A program made the position numbers and the translations under genes. Below, piece by piece: positions 61,242 to 64,000 of a DNA stretch of 64,000 bases. Position 1 is the first letter of the stretch. Each line of letters begins with the position of its first letter. The notes under the pieces are model-generated. The model saw nothing but the letters and a program-made list of their open reading frames with translations. It was not told the DNA's origin and ran no database searches. This stretch comes from Mycobacterium noviomagense (GTDB lineage Bacteria; Actinomycetota; Actinomycetes; Mycobacteriales; Mycobacteriaceae). Location of the stretch: contig NZ_AP022583.1 of NCBI RefSeq assembly GCF_010731635.1, positions 1,178,001 to 1,242,000 of the forward strand. Reading direction: 5' to 3'.

Positions 61242-61347
61242 TCTGCGTCGGGCACTGCGACGTGCAATCTGGTGGGCCTCGGCAGAGTGTGATACAAACT
61301 CGTAGTAACGTCTCATACATCATGTCGACCAGCGAGCGGGATAGCCT

Positions 61348-61788
61348 GTGGACTTTGCGCACTTCGACGAGCGGATCGCTCAGCAGATGCTGGGTGCAGC
61401 TGCTGCAGGCGGCGCATTATCGAAGTATCTCGGCTTTCGTCACACCGAGTTGAGTGCCGGTCGGCTGATCGCCGAGATGGATGCCCGGGCAGAGCTGTTG
61501 ACGCCCTTCGGCAACCTGCACGGAGGGTGCCTGGCGGCGATGGTCGACCACTGCTTGGGTGTGCTTTTCTACCCCGTCATCCCGTCCGGTTCCTGGGTCG
61601 CCACAACAGAGTTCAAGCTGAACCTGTTGCGGCCGGTGTCCGACGGTGTGTGCGTGGCCGTTGCCGACATCATCGCACTGAGCAAACGCAGCGGTGTGGC
61701 ACGCATCGACGTCACCAACCACGGCAACCCCGTCTGCGTCGCTCAAGGCACAGTCACGATTGTCAGCCCCAAAGCCGGTGCGTCGTGA
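61348..61788 (+). CDS. PaaI-type hotdog-fold thioesterase
   Basis: A 146-residue single hotdog domain: FRHTELSAGRLIAEMDARAELLTPFGNLHGGCLAAMVDH (partly quoted as NLHGGCLAAMVD), then ATTEFKLNLLRPV and QGTVTIVS. HGG and the following Asp are the usual catalytic features for hydrolysis of acyl- or aryl-CoA. GTG 61348 gives the full fold. It follows the TetR gene by 106 bp on the same strand. Confidence 0.87.
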   Translation: MDFAHFDERIAQQMLGAAAAGGALSKYLGFRHTELSAGRLIAEMDARAELLTPFGNLHGGCLAAMVDHCLGVLFYPVIPSGSWVATTEFKLNLLRPVSDGVCVAVADIIALSKRSGVARIDVTNHGNPVCVAQGTVTIVSPKAGAS

Positions 61789-61951
61789 ACATCACCCCGG
61801 CCTTGGTCGAGCGCGCCCCACTGCAATCCAGCCCTGCCGGTAGCTGGCCGTCCCGACTGGCGCGGGGCGTTTGTCGACGCGCACCGGGTGTTGTGCAAGC
61901 GCGCGAAATGCGAAACAGACCCCGGCGTCGGGCCACGGCCCCGGTAGTCGC

Positions 61952-62836
61952 ATGACGCTGATCCACGAGCGCATCCCCACCACTGACGGCATCACCCTGG
62001 CCGCCGACTGCTACACCCAAGACCGTGCGCGGCCCGTGGTGCTGCTGCTACACGGCGGCGGCCAGAACCGTCACGCCTGGGCCACCTCGGCCCGCCGACT
62101 CCACACCCACGGCTACAGCGTCGTCGCCTACGACACCCGCGGCCACGGCGACAGCGACTGGGACCCCAGCGGGCGATACGACATCGAACAGCTTGCCGCC
62201 GATCTGATCGCAGTCAAGGACCGATTCAGCCCCCAGCGCCCACCCGTCGTCGTCGGTGCCTCACTGGGCGGGATGACGATCCTGGCCACCCACCTACTCG
62301 CGCCGGCCGAGCTTTGGGCAGGCGTCGTCCTAGTCGACATCACCCCGCGCATGGAATTCGACGGAGCCCGCCGCGTCATCTCGTTCATGGCAGCCCACCC
62401 CGACGGGTTCGCCTCACTCGAGGACGCCGCCGACGTCATCGCCGCATACAACCCGCACCGTGCGCGACCCGACAACCTGGAGGGCCTACACAAGGTGCTA
62501 CAACGACGCAGCGACGGCCGATGGATCTGGCGCTGGGATCCGGCGTTCATCACCTCCAAACTGCAATCCCTCCACCTCGACCCCACTACCGGTGCCGAAC
62601 ACTTCGACAACCTAGTCCAGCCGCTCGTCGAGGGAGCACGCCGCATCACCGCCCCGACCCTCCTGGTGCGCGGGGTCCTCTCCGACGTCGTCTCGCATGA
62701 GACCGTCGCTGAGTTCCTGGACCTCGTCCCCCACGCCGAAACCGTCGACGTGTCCGACGCCGGCCACATGGTCGCCGGCGACGACAACGACGCCTTCACC
62801 GCCGCCGTCACCGAATTCCTTCAACGCGTCACCTGA
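61952..62836 (+). CDS. Alpha/beta hydrolase
   Basis: A 294-residue alpha/beta hydrolase. The oxyanion region is LLLHGGGQNRHAW, then YDTRGHGDSDW, the nucleophile elbow VGASLGGMT (Ser about 95) and a late His in DAGHMVAGDDND. Peroxidase/epoxide-hydrolase-like members share these motifs. ATG 61952 is chosen. The 163-bp gap before it contains a 56-codon frame from about 61785 that overlaps both neighbours at GTGA/ATGA junctions but has no recognisable features. Substrate unknown. Confidence 0.85.
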   Translation: MTLIHERIPTTDGITLAADCYTQDRARPVVLLLHGGGQNRHAWATSARRLHTHGYSVVAYDTRGHGDSDWDPSGRYDIEQLAADLIAVKDRFSPQRPPVVVGASLGGMTILATHLLAPAELWAGVVLVDITPRMEFDGARRVISFMAAHPDGFASLEDAADVIAAYNPHRARPDNLEGLHKVLQRRSDGRWIWRWDPAFITSKLQSLHLDPTTGAEHFDNLVQPLVEGARRITAPTLLVRGVLSDVVSHETVAEFLDLVPHAETVDVSDAGHMVAGDDNDAFTAAVTEFLQRVT

Positions 62837-62893
62837 CCGATCGGCGGCGGCTTGCTGTCCGAACCGGGGAATCTACGCACGAGCAAGTCCTGG

Positions 62894-63913
62894 CTACTGA
62901 GCGCCCGCAGGGTGGATCGCGATGAGGGAGTCGAGGTTCTCTTGGACGCGTTCGGGCGCGATTGCGATGGACGGTGGATACAACATGACATGGTCGAGGA
63001 CGCCTTCGTAGCGGCGCAGGCCGTCTCGAACCTGGCTCGCGGTGCCGGCGACGCCCATGGTGTCGATCATGTCGTCGGACACGGCGTCGAACATGGCGGT
63101 CAAGTCGCGACGCGCGAACGCTTCGCGAATAACCTGACCTTGCTTCACAAAACCGTTGACGTCGAGTACCGGCTCGTAGGTCTTCACCGATGCGTAGAAC
63201 GCAATCTGTTGGGCAAGTTCCCGGCGTGCCACGTCAGGATCGTCGTGAATGGAACACATGACCATAGAGATGACCTCGATGTCGCTCGGGGGTCGCCCGG
63301 CGTGGGCGGCTCCCTTGGCGATGGCGGGGCGGACGACCTCCTCAACATAGGTGGTCGTGAACAGAGGGTGCCCGGCCAGTCCGTCGGCGACGCGGCCGGC
63401 AGCCTCACACATCCGGGGCCGCACGCCGGCGGTGATGATCGGGATGTCCCGTGTCGGCGGGGCGACCTCGCCGGTTGGCACCAGGTTCATCCGATAGAAC
63501 CGGCCCTCATGGCGGATCGGGCCTTCGTGCAAGTTCCAGATGCGCCGCACCAGCGGGACGAGTTCTTCCATCCGCAGCGCCGGTGCCGATGTGTCGGCGA
63601 TGCCATGCCAGTCGCTCATCATCCGTTTGGTGCCGTTTCCGATGCCCAACACAACGCGACCATGGGACAGTTCATCGAGGTCCCGCGCTTCGCTGGCCAG
63701 TACCAACGGGCTGCGGCCAACCCCATAGAGAATCGAAGATCCGATTCGGCAGGACTTGGTAGAGAGTGCCATTGCCGCCATCGAGATCGAACCGGAGCGC
63801 GAATAGAACTCCGAGGCCCACACGGCATCAAAGCCGGCACGGTCCGCCGCTGCGGCGGTGGCCGCAAGCGCGGGCAAGTCAGGAGCGACGACAGCGATGC
63901 CGTAGGTCGTCAT
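62894..63913 (-). CDS. F420-dependent LLM-class oxidoreductase
   Basis: A 339-residue luciferase-like (bacterial luciferase fold) protein: YGIAVVAPDLPALAATAAAADRAGFDAVWASE, IGSSILYGVGRSPLVLASEARDLDELSHGRVVLGIGNG and IPIITAGVRPRMCEAAGRVADG, quoted in parts. In mycobacteria most such proteins use F420H2. The substrate could be an enone, alcohol or lipid. Its ATG overlaps the stop of the preceding TetR-like gene (ATGA). Confidence 0.88.
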   Translation of the reverse strand: MTTYGIAVVAPDLPALAATAAAADRAGFDAVWASEFYSRSGSISMAAMALSTKSCRIGSSILYGVGRSPLVLASEARDLDELSHGRVVLGIGNGTKRMMSDWHGIADTSAPALRMEELVPLVRRIWNLHEGPIRHEGRFYRMNLVPTGEVAPPTRDIPIITAGVRPRMCEAAGRVADGLAGHPLFTTTYVEEVVRPAIAKGAAHAGRPPSDIEVISMVMCSIHDDPDVARRELAQQIAFYASVKTYEPVLDVNGFVKQGQVIREAFARRDLTAMFDAVSDDMIDTMGVAGTASQVRDGLRRYEGVLDHVMLYPPSIAIAPERVQENLDSLIAIHPAGAQ

Positions 63914-64000
63914 GGCCGGGCTCCGTTACCGCAGTCTCGCGGCCGTAGGCCGATGAACAGCATGTCGTCGATGGTGCGCGCTACGAGGTCTTCATCAAGC
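63910..64000 (-). CDS. C-terminal end of a probable TetR regulator (cut by window edge)
   Basis: The last 29 codons of a minus-strand gene entering from the right edge: LDEDLVARTIDDMLFIGLRP then RDCGNGARP and TGA. The DDMLFIGLRPR ending is common in mycobacterial TetR proteins. The stop overlaps the start of the F420-type gene, so the two form an operon. The identification rests on a short tail. Confidence 0.55.
   Translation of the reverse strand, partial: LDEDLVARTIDDMLFIGLRPRDCGNGARP

Noticed and set aside
61785..61955. 56-codon frame between the thioesterase and the alpha/beta hydrolase
   Set aside because: It overlaps both neighbours at GTGA/ATGA junctions, which is suggestive, but the Arg/Pro-rich product has no domain and there is no ribosome site.

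Overview
This is a high-GC actinobacterial chromosome segment from a Mycobacterium. The evidence is near-complete PhoP and PhoR proteins of the M. tuberculosis type, the cyp123/cyp51/ferredoxin/adhB cluster, a WhiB4-like protein, an LCP (CpsA-type) cell-wall ligase, a DUF1906 Tat substrate and otsA. Many genes overlap at ATGA or GTGA junctions, GTG starts are frequent, and several genes look leaderless (a TAnnnT -10 box 6-7 nt before the start codon). Gene names from M. tuberculosis are from memory of that genome; no search was run.

Region 1 (1-30550) follows, in inverted orientation, the M. tuberculosis block Rv0756c-Rv0774c: esterase, ggtA, purD, carboxymuconolactone-decarboxylase-like protein, hydroxyisobutyrate-dehydrogenase-like protein, SDR, aldA, TetR, cyp123, SDR, cyp51, ferredoxin, NTF2-like protein, adhB, ketosteroid-isomerase-like protein, HIT protein, phoR, phoP, a repeat protein and tRNA-Thr. 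Extra genes are inserted. An acyl-CoA dehydrogenase/TetR/thiolase set and an oxalyl-CoA decarboxylase/oxalyl-CoA synthetase pair lie at 897-7439. A CYP125-family P450 lies beside purD. A dehydrogenase, an old-yellow-enzyme-type reductase and an SDR lie around adhB and the isomerase-like gene. The theme is lipid, sterol and acyl-CoA metabolism.

Region 2 (30550-33180) is an AT-rich accessory patch beside tRNA-Thr. It carries a translationally coupled DUF262 (ParB-fold)/HEPN-ribonuclease gene pair and is the best candidate here for an undescribed defence or toxin-antitoxin system.

Region 3 (33180-41546) holds regulators and envelope genes: a WhiB4-like protein coupled to a small membrane protein, a DUF4242-like small protein, a giant LuxR-type ATPase regulator, a zinc-peptidase-like exported protein, a Tat-exported DUF1906 protein, an NTF2-like protein, a small membrane protein and an LCP ligase. 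A conserved 21-bp element occurs upstream of two of these transcription units.

Region 4 (41543-56182) is a catabolic island: a meta-cleavage hydrolase, SDR, Baeyer-Villiger monooxygenase, HsaA-like oxygenase, HsaC-like extradiol dioxygenase, two KstD-like flavoproteins, IclR and PadR regulators, an amidohydrolase, another beta-hydroxyacid dehydrogenase, an SDR and a crotonase. It resembles a paralogous steroid or polycyclic ring-opening pathway. The island sits between an LCP gene and a small-ORF/otsA pair, which recall Rv3484 and Rv3489-Rv3490.

Region 5 (56301-64000) has otsA, a carboxymuconolactone-decarboxylase-like protein, a thiolase-like protein, TetR, a hotdog thioesterase, an alpha/beta hydrolase, an F420-type luciferase-like oxidoreductase and the end of another TetR-like gene cut by the window edge.
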